64,000 nucleotides of DNA from positions 4,030,001 to 4,094,000 of the forward strand of contig NZ_CP022098.1 in the NCBI RefSeq assembly GCF_002305875.1, in the 5' to 3' direction. The first letter of the stretch is position 1. Every line of letters starts with the position of its first letter. This DNA comes from Cystobacter fuscus (lineage in GTDB: Bacteria; Myxococcota; Myxococcia; Myxococcales; Myxococcaceae). Below, one piece after another: positions 45,701 through 54,108 of this stretch. Position numbers and translations under genes: made by a program. The notes under the pieces are model-generated. The model saw nothing but the letters and a program-made list of their open reading frames with translations, had not been told where the DNA came from and made no database searches.

Positions 45701-47508
45701 GTGCGCTCCGTCAGCGTGTCCCCGTCCCGCTTCTCCCAGAGCTGATCCAGCGCATACTCCAACAGCGGCAGTCCTCCGGGCTCCCGCTCCACGTCCTTGC
45801 GGAGCACCTCGCTCAGAGCGCCCTCGAACCGCAGGCCCACCCGCCTCGCGGGGCCCTCGATGGCGGCCTCCAACTGCCTGCCCTGGAGCGGCGGCACGGA
45901 GAGGCAATGCGCCGCGTCCACCACCACCCCATCCAGCCGCGCCTGGCCTCCATCGAGGACGATCTCACGGCAGCGCTCGAAGTAGTCGAAGCGCAGGGTG
46001 GCCAGGACGACCGCGTTCGACTCCGGCGAGCGCGCCAGGTCCCACAGGGCCTGGACGAAGGCCTGGCGCTCCCTCGCCTCGGGCATGAGGGTGAACACCT
46101 CCTCGAACTGATCCACCATGAGCAGCAGCCGCTGCTTCTCCCGGGGCCGCCGCAGCCGTGCCACCGCCTCGCTCGACAACTCCCCCGGGCGGGTGACATG
46201 CACCTCCCAGGTGGGGGGCTTCAGCAGCGCGACGAGACCCGCCTTCACCAGGGAGGACTTGCCCGAGCCCGACGCCCCCGCCACCACCTGGAAGCGGGGG
46301 CGCTTGCCTCGCAGTGCCTCGCGCACCCGGCGTACCAGTGCCCGCTGTTGCGCCTTGCGTCCGTGGAAGAAGCGCCGGTGCCGGGCCTCGAACGTCAGCA
46401 GGCCGCGGTAGGGCTGGAAGATGATGGGCCGGAGGCTCGCGGCCTCTTCCGCCCGGGCATAGAGCTGGAGCGAGGCCCAGTCCAGACCGGGCGGGCTGAG
46501 CGCGAGCCGCATCCGCACGGCGCCCAGGGCCTTGTCCAGGGGCTCGCACTCCAGCAGCTCTCGATAGAGCGTTTCGGTGAGTTGGACCGAGCCCTTCACC
46601 GACAACGGCAGTCGGGACGCCACCACCGCGGGGATGCCCACCGCGTGGAGCGCCTGGGCCACACTGCCCAGGTGATTGCCTGGTTCCCCCGGGTCGCCTC
46701 CATGACAAGCCGACAGCACCACCATCCGGACCTTGCCCGCGTGGGGGGCGAGCACCCGCCGCAGGGCCGCTGCATCGACGAACTGGCGCTCGTCCGACGT
46801 GCCCCAGAGCAACCCGTACGTCGTGTCCCCGCGCGAACCGTGGCAGAGGATGTGGAGGGCGGCGATGGGCCCCGAGGTGGCCAGGGTCCGGGAAAGCCCC
46901 TCCAGGGAGACGTGGGCGACCACGTCGCGCTCGGGGCTGAAGGGGTACTCGTACCGTGCACACACCTCGCGCAAGGCTCGCAGGTGTGCGTTGACCCCGG
47001 CTTCACCGCCCGCGGTGGACCAGGCGAGGAGGAGACGCCCCAAGGGCGGTGGAGGGGAAGGTTGCGAGCGAGCGCTCTGCGTCTTGGGCCACTCGTAGCG
47101 GATGAGGCAGCCGGGCAGCTCCCCCAGGTGCCGGCGGTCCGGCTCGAGCGTCACCAACTCCCATGGCAGGGAGTACAGCTCGGCGGCGGCGAACCGGCAG
47201 GTGAGGTGCACGGGTCGTCCCTCCGCCAGCGCCTCCCGGAGTCGGACCTCCTCGGCCTCCCATCCCAATCCCCCCAGGAAGGTACGCAACGCGTCCCCCA
47301 GGCGCTGCACGCGGGCTGGATCCGGACTGGGCGCCCCGAGTGCCCCGAGGTCCGCGAGCAGTTGCGCGTTCCAGGGGAACTGCTCGCTCCAGACCTTCCC
47401 ACCGTCGTGCCGCCGGTACTCCTGCGGCTCATAGCGGAAGCGGAACGGATCCTCCGCGTCCTCCCCGCGAGAGAGTTCCAGCGTCAACTCGAATGGATTT
47501 CGTTGCAA
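42796..47508 (-). CDS. CHAT protease - nSTAND ATPase - transmembrane - WD40 protein
   Basis: About 1570 residues. I favour TTG 47508 because AGGAG stands 6 bases before it; the frame is open to TTG 47628, which lacks a ribosome-binding site. Order: a CHAT caspase-like domain (about 100-360) with His223 in LCHGSRGD and Cys268 in VVLSACHGGDP; a STAND-type NTPase with Walker A GASGSGKS (411-418) and Walker B LLLMVDQFEEV; a helical arm; one transmembrane segment (about 800-825); and 15 WD40 repeats ending in a short Cys-rich tail. Such NLR-like proteins couple a sensing propeller to protease activation; bacterial relatives act in defence or programmed death. No substrate gene, such as a gasdermin, is beside it. 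Confidence 0.9.
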   Translation of the reverse strand: MQRNPFELTLELSRGEDAEDPFRFRYEPQEYRRHDGGKVWSEQFPWNAQLLADLGALGAPSPDPARVQRLGDALRTFLGGLGWEAEEVRLREALAEGRPVHLTCRFAAAELYSLPWELVTLEPDRRHLGELPGCLIRYEWPKTQSARSQPSPPPPLGRLLLAWSTAGGEAGVNAHLRALREVCARYEYPFSPERDVVAHVSLEGLSRTLATSGPIAALHILCHGSRGDTTYGLLWGTSDERQFVDAAALRRVLAPHAGKVRMVVLSACHGGDPGEPGNHLGSVAQALHAVGIPAVVASRLPLSVKGSVQLTETLYRELLECEPLDKALGAVRMRLALSPPGLDWASLQLYARAEEAASLRPIIFQPYRGLLTFEARHRRFFHGRKAQQRALVRRVREALRGKRPRFQVVAGASGSGKSSLVKAGLVALLKPPTWEVHVTRPGELSSEAVARLRRPREKQRLLLMVDQFEEVFTLMPEARERQAFVQALWDLARSPESNAVVLATLRFDYFERCREIVLDGGQARLDGVVVDAAHCLSVPPLQGRQLEAAIEGPARRVGLRFEGALSEVLRKDVEREPGGLPLLEYALDQLWEKRDGDTLTERTYKELGGVTGALTRTASEMYAQLSPFEQLQARRLLLALINFRDDASPDTRRRVRREQLRVTDGETQKALDAVIEKFVGKRLLVVGGGPESEGGGSEAWIELAHEELLRSWLLLSTWVKENQERGRALQRLEEWAEEWRSHQKGKEGGASYLLSGERLTFAREVQTRYPGDLSPDLERFIQASWERSEAERLRELKRQRNLRRLSVALAIGFALAVCLGGVAFLQKKAANKAQNMAMARELMANARLQMRDDPQLGMKLMLHAHDILENEEEPVDLASESDALSEWGLRRLLIAWRTLSHQERFGEILFMDVALSPDSQHVVTASNDNTARVWDVKTGVPVGKPLQHSGSVRTAAFSLDNRWVVTASSDNTARVWDVKTGEPVGEPLQHSGSVNTAAFSSDNRWVVTASNDTTARVWDVKTGEAVGKPLQHSGSVRTAAFSLDNRWAVTASSDNTARVWDVKTGEAVGKPLQHSGSVNTAAFSSDNRWVVTASDDNTARMWDVKTGEAVGKPLQHSGSVNTAAFSSDNRWVVTASDDNTARVWDARTGNPVGKPLQHSGSVRTAAFSPDNRWVATASDDNTAQVWDAQTGEPVGKTLQHSIPVMTATFSSDAQWVFTFSIDGTFRMWNAQTSQPIGKPFQHSQRVYEAVFSPDRQHVVAASDDNTAQVWDARTGEPVGKPLQHTDLVSKVAFSPNDRWVATASNDNTARVWDAQTGKPVGKPLQHTDSVNDVTFSPDSRWVVTASADNTARVWDAQTGEPVGKPLQHTDSVRTAAFSPDGRWVVTTTMVGPAQVWDTKTGEPVSKPLQRINRVIMVSMAAFSPDGRRMVTTTLARSAQVWDMKTGEPVGKPLQHNDAVSMAVFSPDGQRVITVSQDKSVQVWDTETGNRLGDPFQHPGEVLTAAFSPDGRHVVTIGDDGIARVWGCEQCAPAVEVFKQWARELTCQERNTYLHEKNDCSPEEPITNSGR
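42915..44806 (-). repeat. Fifteen tandem WD40 repeats of about 126 bp
   Basis: Each unit is 42 codons with an H-S/T-x-x-V start, F-S-x-D, T-A-S-x-D-N-T-A and V-W-D core. The six nearest the N-terminus after the first (about 43960-44670) are nearly identical in DNA, while the C-terminal ones are diverged. This suggests recent amplification or gene conversion. Fifteen blades would fold as two seven-blade propellers plus one. Confidence 0.9.
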
Positions 47509-47679
47509 GGCCTTCTCCTGACAGGCTGCCGACAATCCATTTTTTCGCCAAAGGGCGAGTTCCTCCAGTTGATCCGTCCTGTTCGCCGAGCCGCTGGGCA
47601 GGGGGGCCAGTACCTGGCTGGCTGACAATGAGGAGGCCCTCGAGTCGAAGCCAGTTCGACCGCTCGATGGGCGGAGGGA

Positions 47680-49101
47680 CTACGCCGCCACCACCACGGC
47701 CTTCGGTTCCAGGTAGGCCTCCAGTCCATAGGGGCCGTTCTCGCGGCCGATGCCAGACTGCTTGAAGCCGCCGAACGGGGCCTTGGGTTCGTGGGCGAGG
47801 GTATTGACCAGGACGCGGCCGGCCTCGAGCCTCGCGGCCACACGCGCGCCGCGCTGGGGATCGCCAGAGACCACGTAGCCGTGCAGGCCGTAGAGCGTGT
47901 CGTTGGCGATGGCGACCGCCTCGTCCTCGTCGCGGTAGGTGATGAGCGACAACACCGGCCCGAAGATCTCCTCGCGCGCGATGGTCATGTCGTTGCGCAC
48001 GTCGGTGAACACGGTGGGCTTCACGCACCAGCCACGCTTCATTCCCTCGGGCCGGCCTTCACCACCGACCAGCAGGCGCGCGCCTTCGTTGATACCGAGG
48101 CGGATGTAGCGCTGCACGCGCTCCCACTGCTTCGCGCTCACCATGGGGCCGATGGCGGTGTCGGCGTCGCGGGGGTCTCCGGACTTCGTCGCGCGCACCT
48201 CACGGGCGAGCAACGACTCGAACTCGGCCTGTCGGGATGCCGGGACCAGGATGCGGGTGCCGGCGATGCAGGCCTGACCGCTGTTCATGAACCCGGCGTT
48301 CACCGCCAGAGGCACCGCGGTGGCGAAGTCGGCATCGTCCAACACCACCATGGGTGACTTGCCGCCCAGTTCCAGCGTCACCCGCTTCAGGGTTTCCGCG
48401 CCGGTGCGAAGGATGGTCTTGCCTACCACGGTCGAACCGGTGAACGAGATCTTGGCCACGTCCGGCGAGGTGCTGAGCTCCGCGCCCACCACCTCACCGC
48501 GTCCGGTGACGATGTTGAACACACCGGGCGGCAGGCCGGCCTCGTGCAGCGCCTGGGTGATGATGCGCGTCTGGAGCGCGCTCATCTCACTGGGTTTGAT
48601 CACCGCGGTGCATCCGGCGGCCAACGCGGTGGCCAGCTTGCCGCAGATGAAGCCGGCGTCGTTGTTCCAGGGAGTGATCAGGCCGGCCACGCCCATCGGC
48701 TGCATCACCACCCGAGCGGTGCCCGCCTGGCGCTCGAAGTCGTACCGCGCCAGCACCTCGGCCACTTCGCCGATCACCTGGTGGGCATGTCTCGCCATCC
48801 AGCGAGAGCGCGACGACGGAGCGCCGTACTCCTTGATGACGGCCTCGAGCAGCTCGTCCTCGCGCGCGGCCACCGCCGCCCGCATGCGCTCGAGCATCGC
48901 GAGGCGATCGGCCCGGGTCGTGCGTGAGAACGCCGGGAAGGCACGTTTCGCCGCGGCGATGGCGCGACGCGCGTCCTCGGCATCGGCCAGCCGCACCTGG
49001 CCGATCACCTCCTCGGTCGCGGGGTTGAACAGGTTGAACCACTCGTCGCCGTGGGGGGTGACGAAGGCGCCGTCGATGTAGATCTGGTCGATGCGTTCCA
49101 T
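47680..49101 (-). CDS. Aldehyde dehydrogenase family protein
   Basis: 473 residues from ATG 49101. Catalytic residues are Asn146 in PWNND, Glu244 in ELGGKSP and Cys278 in GQACIAGTR. The NAD-site SFTGSTVVGK and the late EEIFGPVL and GGFKQSGIGREN motifs are intact. It would oxidise an aldehyde to an acid with NAD(P). The LysR gene starts divergently 135 bases away and probably regulates it. Confidence 0.95.
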   Translation of the reverse strand: MERIDQIYIDGAFVTPHGDEWFNLFNPATEEVIGQVRLADAEDARRAIAAAKRAFPAFSRTTRADRLAMLERMRAAVAAREDELLEAVIKEYGAPSSRSRWMARHAHQVIGEVAEVLARYDFERQAGTARVVMQPMGVAGLITPWNNDAGFICGKLATALAAGCTAVIKPSEMSALQTRIITQALHEAGLPPGVFNIVTGRGEVVGAELSTSPDVAKISFTGSTVVGKTILRTGAETLKRVTLELGGKSPMVVLDDADFATAVPLAVNAGFMNSGQACIAGTRILVPASRQAEFESLLAREVRATKSGDPRDADTAIGPMVSAKQWERVQRYIRLGINEGARLLVGGEGRPEGMKRGWCVKPTVFTDVRNDMTIAREEIFGPVLSLITYRDEDEAVAIANDTLYGLHGYVVSGDPQRGARVAARLEAGRVLVNTLAHEPKAPFGGFKQSGIGRENGPYGLEAYLEPKAVVVAA

Positions 49102-49236
49102 GATGGGACTCCGGTGAAGAAGGGGCTCCGGTGAAGGCCGGGGTGCTCCCCGTCGAAATCCAATCTGCGCGTGGCGGACCGTCCCGACAATCGGGTGTAT
49201 CCTGCAAGGGCCGTTCTGAAAATCAGGACAATCCCC

Positions 49237-50148
49237 ATGCACCGCTCAGGACTGATCGAACTGGAGACCGTGCTCGCCGTGGCCCGTCACGGCAGCTTCC
49301 GCGCCGCCGCCAGACAACTGGGCATGTCCACCTCGGCCGTCAGCAGCGCGGTCGCTGGGCTGGAGGCTCGGCTGAAGGCGCGCCTGTTCCACCGCACCAC
49401 CCGCAGCGTGGCGTTGACCGAGGCCGGCCAGCGTTACGTGCAGCGCATCGCCCCGGCGATGGCGGAGATCCGCGGCGCCGGTGAGGAAATCAACAGCCAG
49501 CCCGAGGCTCCAGCCGGCACGCTGCGAATCAACGCGCCGGGGGATGCGGTGCGGATGATCTTCGAGCCCTTGTTGCTCGAGTACCTGCTCCGTCATCCAC
49601 GGATGAATCTGGACATCGTCAGTGAGGCCCGGATGATCGACATCGTCGCCGACGGGTTCGACGCCGGCATCCGCCTGGCCGAGGCGGTGCCTCGGGACAT
49701 GGTCTCCGTGCCGCTCAGCGACGACCTGCGCATGGTCATCGTCGGTTCACCCGCTTATTTCGCGCAACACGGCAAGCCACGGACACCAGACGACCTGGCC
49801 GGCCACGCCGCCATCCGCATGCGGCTGTCGCACGGAGGTTTGTATCGCTGGGAATTGGAGCGCCGCGGCGAGGCACTGGAGATCGACCTGCCGCCGCGAT
49901 TGGTCCTCAGCGATCCGCGCACCGCGGTCCAGGCCGTCCGCGCGGGGATTGGTCTGGCGTTCCTGTCCGAGTGGCACCTCACCGATGACCTGGCCAATGG
50001 CAGCCTGGTGACCGTGCTGGAGGAGTGGTGCCCCCCCTTTCCGGGTATTCGCCTGTATTACCCCAGGCACCGGTACGTGCCGGCGGGATTGAAGGCGCTG
50101 GTGGAGCTGATCCGAGAGAAGAACACCGCCCGCCGCGCCGCGCGCTGA
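49237..50148 (+). CDS. LysR-family transcriptional regulator
   Basis: 303 residues from ATG 49237. The HTH is [20 protein letters not shown] and [19 protein letters not shown], followed by [11 protein letters not shown]. The effector domain begins at [12 protein letters not shown], like CrgA/DmlR-type regulators. The divergent aldehyde dehydrogenase gene is the likely target, with the shared 135-base gap as control region. An unrelated LysR remnant exists at 32569. Confidence 0.94.
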   Translation: MHRSGLIELETVLAVARHGSFRAAARQLGMSTSAVSSAVAGLEARLKARLFHRTTRSVALTEAGQRYVQRIAPAMAEIRGAGEEINSQPEAPAGTLRINAPGDAVRMIFEPLLLEYLLRHPRMNLDIVSEARMIDIVADGFDAGIRLAEAVPRDMVSVPLSDDLRMVIVGSPAYFAQHGKPRTPDDLAGHAAIRMRLSHGGLYRWELERRGEALEIDLPPRLVLSDPRTAVQAVRAGIGLAFLSEWHLTDDLANGSLVTVLEEWCPPFPGIRLYYPRHRYVPAGLKALVELIREKNTARRAAR

Positions 50149-50157
50149 CCCGCCTCG

Positions 50158-50697
50158 TCACGCCACGAAGCGCTCGACGAGCAGTTGCAGGCGGCGGCGC
50201 AGCACACGCGTCGCCGGCAGGTCGGACTGGAGTCCCTCCACCGCGAGCATGAAGACCTCGGAGAGCTCCTTGTTCTCCAGGATGGCCTGCGTGAGCTTGA
50301 GCTGCATCCGGACGTGTTTCGCCTCCACCTGGGGGAAGAGCCGCGAGCAGACCTCGTACAAGTCGGCCGCCATGGGCGCGCCCATCAGCTCGTCCCACGG
50401 CTCGAGCAGGAGGATCTCGTAGACACGCAGGAGCTTGTCCCGCGGAGAGCCGGGCGAGGTCAGCACCTGCTCGGCCCGGGGATAGCGCTTCTCGAAGAGA
50501 TCCTCGATGACCGCGGTGAAGATGTCGTCCTTGTTCTTGAACTTCCGGTAGATGAGCGGCCGCGAGATGTTCGCCCTCTTGGCGATGTCGTCGAGCGAGG
50601 TCTTCGCGTGGCCGAACTGGAGGAAGCATTCCAGCGCGGCCTGGAGGATTGCCGCCCGGCGTTGTGCGTCGCGCTCCTGGCTCATTTCATCCGACAT
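50158..50697 (-). CDS. TetR-family transcriptional regulator
   Basis: 179 residues from ATG 50697. The HTH is AILQAALECFLQFGHAKTSL followed by DDIAKRANISRPLIYRKFKNKDD in the usual spacing. The C-terminal ligand domain is all helical. It is divergent from the MBL hydrolase gene with a palindrome between them, so it probably represses both and responds to a small lipophilic molecule. It is convergent with the LysR gene, 9 bases apart. Confidence 0.94.
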   Translation of the reverse strand: MSDEMSQERDAQRRAAILQAALECFLQFGHAKTSLDDIAKRANISRPLIYRKFKNKDDIFTAVIEDLFEKRYPRAEQVLTSPGSPRDKLLRVYEILLLEPWDELMGAPMAADLYEVCSRLFPQVEAKHVRMQLKLTQAILENKELSEVFMLAVEGLQSDLPATRVLRRRLQLLVERFVA

Positions 50698-50706
50698 GCG
50701 ATCAAG

Positions 50707-50737
50707 TTGACAAATTATGTGTCGTTCGTCAATTTGT
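50707..50737. promoter_or_regulatory. Likely TetR operator between divergent genes
   Basis: ACAAATT (50710-50716) and AATTTGT (50731-50737) form a perfect inverted repeat with a 14-base spacer. A TTGACA hexamer (50707-50712) on the plus strand overlaps the left arm, a typical repressor position for the rightward hydrolase gene. The region is AT-rich compared with its surroundings. Confidence 0.5.
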
Positions 50738-50791
50738 ATCAGGAGGGCGGGCCATCCTGGCATGTGTCCCTCCGAGGAGCCGGTGAAGCCC

Positions 50792-51949
50792 ATGAAGATC
50801 CGCAGCAGACTGGCGCGCGCGGCGCTCGGGACAGGGGGGATGCTGGCCGTCGTCCTGGCCGCCATCGCCGCCGATGCATGGACCGCCCTGGGTTCTCGTG
50901 CCAGCGGTGAGCGACGCGCGCGGATGGAGCGCTCGCCGCAATGGAAGGACGGGCACTTCGAGAACCCGCAGCCGCTCTGGAATGACTGGTGGGGCTCGTT
51001 GTCGGCCATGTTCAAGGCGAGTCCCGACGTGGGCCCCGCCGAGCCGCTGCCCTTCATGCCCGGCGACCGCCGCCGGTTCGAGACACCGCCGGCCACGGGC
51101 CTGCGCGTCACGTGGCTCGGGCACTCCACGACGCTCATCGAGCTCGATGGCCACCGCGTCCTCACCGATCCCATCTGGAGCGAGCGCGCCTCGCCGCTGA
51201 GCTGGGTGGGCCCCAGACGGTGGTACGCCCCGCCCGTCGCGCTCTCGGAGCTGCCACCCCTCGACGCGGTCGTCATCTCGCACGACCACTATGATCACCT
51301 GGACCAGCCCACCGTCTCGGCCATGAAGGACTGGGACACCACCTTCGTGGTGCCGCTCGGCGTGGGCGCGCACCTGGCCGCGTGGGGCGTGCCCGAGACG
51401 CGCATCGTCGAGCTCGACTGGTGGGAGCACACGCGGGTGCGCGGGCTCGACATCACCGCCACCCCGGCGCGCCACGCTTCGGGGAGGACCGGAATCGACA
51501 AGGACGCGACGCTGTGGGCCGGCTTCGCGCTCCACGGCCCCGAGCACCGCGCGTACTACTCGGGGGACACCGGGCTGTTCCCGGCCATGAAGGACATTGG
51601 CGCGCGCCTGGGGCCCTTCGACGTGACGATGATCGAGGTGGGCCAGTACCACAGCGCCTGGCCCGACTGGCACATCGGACCCGAACAGGCGGTGCTCGCC
51701 CACCGGATGCTCCAGGGCCGGGTCCTCCTGCCGGTGCACTGGGGGCTGTTCACGCTCGCCGCCCACGGCTGGACCGAGCCCATCGAGCGCGTGCTCGCGG
51801 CGGCCTCGCAGGGCAACGACACGGTCGTCGTGCCCAGACCGGGCCAGAGCATCGAGCCGGGCGCTCCGTCGCCGCTCGAGCGCTGGTGGCCGAGCCTGCC
51901 CTGGGACACCGCGGCGCGGCACCCCATCGTTTCCACGAAGCTCGACTGA
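50792..51949 (+). CDS. MBL-fold metallo-hydrolase, NAPE-PLD/UlaG-like
   Basis: 385 residues from ATG 50792; earlier in-frame starts at 50717 and 50762 exist. An N-terminal hydrophobic segment (GMLAVVLAAIAADAW) suggests membrane anchoring or export. Metal ligands are H164-x-H166-x-D168-H169 (SHDHYDHL), with WLGHSTTLIELDGHRVLTDP before and GDTGLFPAM and PVHWGLF after. This arrangement resembles N-acyl-phosphatidylethanolamine phospholipase D and related lipid hydrolases. A TetR gene is divergent, and a Rossmann-fold gene follows 23 bases downstream. Confidence 0.88.
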   Translation: MKIRSRLARAALGTGGMLAVVLAAIAADAWTALGSRASGERRARMERSPQWKDGHFENPQPLWNDWWGSLSAMFKASPDVGPAEPLPFMPGDRRRFETPPATGLRVTWLGHSTTLIELDGHRVLTDPIWSERASPLSWVGPRRWYAPPVALSELPPLDAVVISHDHYDHLDQPTVSAMKDWDTTFVVPLGVGAHLAAWGVPETRIVELDWWEHTRVRGLDITATPARHASGRTGIDKDATLWAGFALHGPEHRAYYSGDTGLFPAMKDIGARLGPFDVTMIEVGQYHSAWPDWHIGPEQAVLAHRMLQGRVLLPVHWGLFTLAAHGWTEPIERVLAAASQGNDTVVVPRPGQSIEPGAPSPLERWWPSLPWDTAARHPIVSTKLD

Positions 51950-51972
51950 CATCCACCCAGGGGTTCGATGAC

Positions 51973-52641
51973 ATGAAGGTTCTTCTCTTTGGCGCGACGG
52001 GGATGGTCGGACAGGGCGTGCTGCGCGAGTGCCTGCTCGACCCCGAGGTGGAGCGGGTGCTCGTGGTCGGGCGCGGCCAGACGGGGCAGCGGCACGAGAA
52101 GCTCACCGAGCTCGTGCACCGCGACTTCACCGACTTCTCCACGGTGGAGGCGGAGCTTTCGGGCTACGACGCGTGCTTCTTCTGCCTGGGTGTGTCCTCG
52201 GCGGGGATGAAGGAGCCGGACTACCGGCGCGTGACGTATGACTTCACGCTCGCGGCGGCGCGCACGTTGGCGCGGCTGAGCCCGGGCATGACGTTCATCT
52301 ACGTGTCGGGCGCCGGCACCGACAGCTCCGCGAAGGGCCGCTCCATGTGGGCGCGCGTCAAGGGCGAGACCGAGAACGCGTTGTTCCAACTGCCCTTCAA
52401 GGCCGCGTACATGTTCCGTCCGGGGTTCATCCAGCCGATGCACGGTGTGACGTCGAAGACGCCGCTGTACCGGGCCATCTACCGGGTGGTGGAACCCCTC
52501 TCGCCCCTCTTGAAGGCAGTCCTTCCCGGGGCCATCACGACGACCGAGCGGGTCGGACGCGCGATGCTCCGGGTGGCGAAGCAGGGGGCGCCCCAGCGTC
52601 TGCTCGAGAACCAGGACATCAACGCCCTCGCCGCGGCCTGA
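51973..52641 (+). CDS. NAD(P)-binding Rossmann-fold (atypical SDR/epimerase-like) protein
   Basis: 222 residues from ATG 51973. The dinucleotide motif is LLFGATGMVGQGVL (GxxGxxG) at the N-terminus. FFCLGVSSAGM and FIYVSGAGTDSS correspond to the central sheet, and RPGFIQPMHGVTS to the binding pocket. It lacks the SDR YxxxK pair in an obvious place, like NmrA/HTATIP2-type proteins. It is probably co-transcribed with the MBL hydrolase. Confidence 0.88.
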   Translation: MKVLLFGATGMVGQGVLRECLLDPEVERVLVVGRGQTGQRHEKLTELVHRDFTDFSTVEAELSGYDACFFCLGVSSAGMKEPDYRRVTYDFTLAAARTLARLSPGMTFIYVSGAGTDSSAKGRSMWARVKGETENALFQLPFKAAYMFRPGFIQPMHGVTSKTPLYRAIYRVVEPLSPLLKAVLPGAITTTERVGRAMLRVAKQGAPQRLLENQDINALAAA

Positions 52642-52747
52642 GCCGCCGGCCCGGTCTGGCGTTGTGGGTTGGCCATTACCTGGCCCAATGTCTCTCAAAA
52701 TCCTTTCTGTCTCCAGAGGATGATGCGACGTGTCATCCATCCATTTC

Positions 52748-52765
52748 GGGCATGAGTACATGCCC
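52748..52765 (+). terminator. Small stem-loop in the gap before the aldo-keto reductase gene
   Basis: GGGCATG (52748-52754) and CATGCCC (52759-52765) pair around a 4-base loop and are followed by tctttggttt. It is either a weak terminator or an operator-like palindrome 60 bases before the next ATG. Confidence 0.35.
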
Positions 52766-52824
52766 TCTTTGGTTTGGATTGGCATCGAGTCGGTGCGTAC
52801 CTTGGCTCACGCCCAGGAGACGCC

Positions 52825-53952
52825 ATGACCACACGCCGTCAGTTTCTTTCGACCCTCGCCAGCAGCGCTGGTGTTCTGGCGACCGCCCCCGCGTTCACGC
52901 ACGCGGCGCAGGCCGCCGCACCAGCCGCGCGGGCGGGAACCCTGCCTCGGAATCCGTCGGAGACCACCGGCCGTCACTACCGCCCGCGCTACCGCTTCGG
53001 GCTGGGTGGCGTGCCGCTCGCCGGTGCGTTCAAGCCCACCCCGAACACCGATGCGCAGGGCGCACTGGCGGCGGCGTGGGCAGGCGGCGTGCGCTACTTC
53101 GATACCTCGCCCTGGTACGGCATCGGCCGTAGCGAGCGGCGCATGGGGCAGTTCCTATCCGAGCAGAAGCGTGACGAATTCATCCTCTCGACCAAGGTCG
53201 GCCGCCTGCTCAAGGCGGGCAATCCTCCCGACAGCAAGGTCTGGCCCGAGCCGCCGCCGTTCCACCGGGTCTACGACTACACCGCGGATGGGGTGCGGCG
53301 ATCGATCGAAGACAGCCTGCAGCGGCTGGGCGTGGAGCGGATCGACATGGTGTTCATCCACGATCTGTCGCCGGACAACCGCGACATGGGCGAGCGCTGG
53401 ACCGAGTACTTCGACATCGCGCTCAAGGGCGCGATGCCGGAGTTGATCCGCATGCGAGAGGAGGGGCTGATCAAGGCCTGGGGCCTCGGCGTCAACGCGA
53501 TCGAGCCGGCGCTGCGCACCTTGAGGGAAAGCGACCCGGACATCTTCCTGTCGGCCACCCAGTACACGCTGGTGCGCCACGAGGACTCGCTGAACCGCTT
53601 GCAGCCGGCCTGCGCCGAGCGTGGCGTGTCGATCGTCGTGGGTTCTCCGCTCAATGTCGGCTTCCTGGCCGGCGTGGAGCGCATCGACTACCTGGGGACG
53701 ATCACCGACGAGCTGCGCAACCGGCGCGCACGGCTGGACGCGATCGCCCGCCGCTACCGCATCGATCTGCGCACCGCCGCATTGCAGTTCGCCTCGGCGC
53801 CGCAAACCGTGTCGGCGGTGTTGGTGGGGGCGCGCACGGCGCGGCAGATCCAGGAGGACATCGCGTCCATGCAGGTGAAGATTCCGGCCGATTTCTGGGC
53901 CGAGCTGAAGAAGGAGAAGCTGATCGCGGAGCACGCGCCGGTTCCCGCCTGA
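52825..53952 (+). CDS. Tat-exported aldo/keto reductase
   Basis: 375 residues from ATG 52825 (AGGAGAC upstream). TTRRQFLSTLASSAGVLATA is a twin-arginine signal, unusual for a family that is mostly cytosolic. The AKR tetrad is present: Asp and Tyr in YFDTSPWYG, Lys in LSTKVG, His in VFIHDLS. Tat export implies folding with bound NADP before export, or function as a periplasmic oxidoreductase like L-galactose dehydrogenase-type enzymes in other exported pathways. Codon choice seems less G/C-third biased than in the neighbours, so transfer is possible. Confidence 0.9.
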   Translation: MTTRRQFLSTLASSAGVLATAPAFTHAAQAAAPAARAGTLPRNPSETTGRHYRPRYRFGLGGVPLAGAFKPTPNTDAQGALAAAWAGGVRYFDTSPWYGIGRSERRMGQFLSEQKRDEFILSTKVGRLLKAGNPPDSKVWPEPPPFHRVYDYTADGVRRSIEDSLQRLGVERIDMVFIHDLSPDNRDMGERWTEYFDIALKGAMPELIRMREEGLIKAWGLGVNAIEPALRTLRESDPDIFLSATQYTLVRHEDSLNRLQPACAERGVSIVVGSPLNVGFLAGVERIDYLGTITDELRNRRARLDAIARRYRIDLRTAALQFASAPQTVSAVLVGARTARQIQEDIASMQVKIPADFWAELKKEKLIAEHAPVPA

Positions 53953-54108
53953 GTGGATGGGGGCCGCTCGGGCCAGAAGTTCGAGAAGTGACGTTGGAGC
54001 CTGGCTGGCCGCGCGGGCGGGAACCCTCGCGCCGTCGTCTGCGCGTAGGGTGCTCGTGAGGGCCGTCCGGAAGGTGGCCCGACTCAGTCGATTCAGGAGA
54101 CGCACGGC

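Noticed and set aside
45280..47625. Long frame antisense to the CHAT-nSTAND region
   Set aside because: Shadow frame rich in Gln/Arg/Leu with no recognisable domain.
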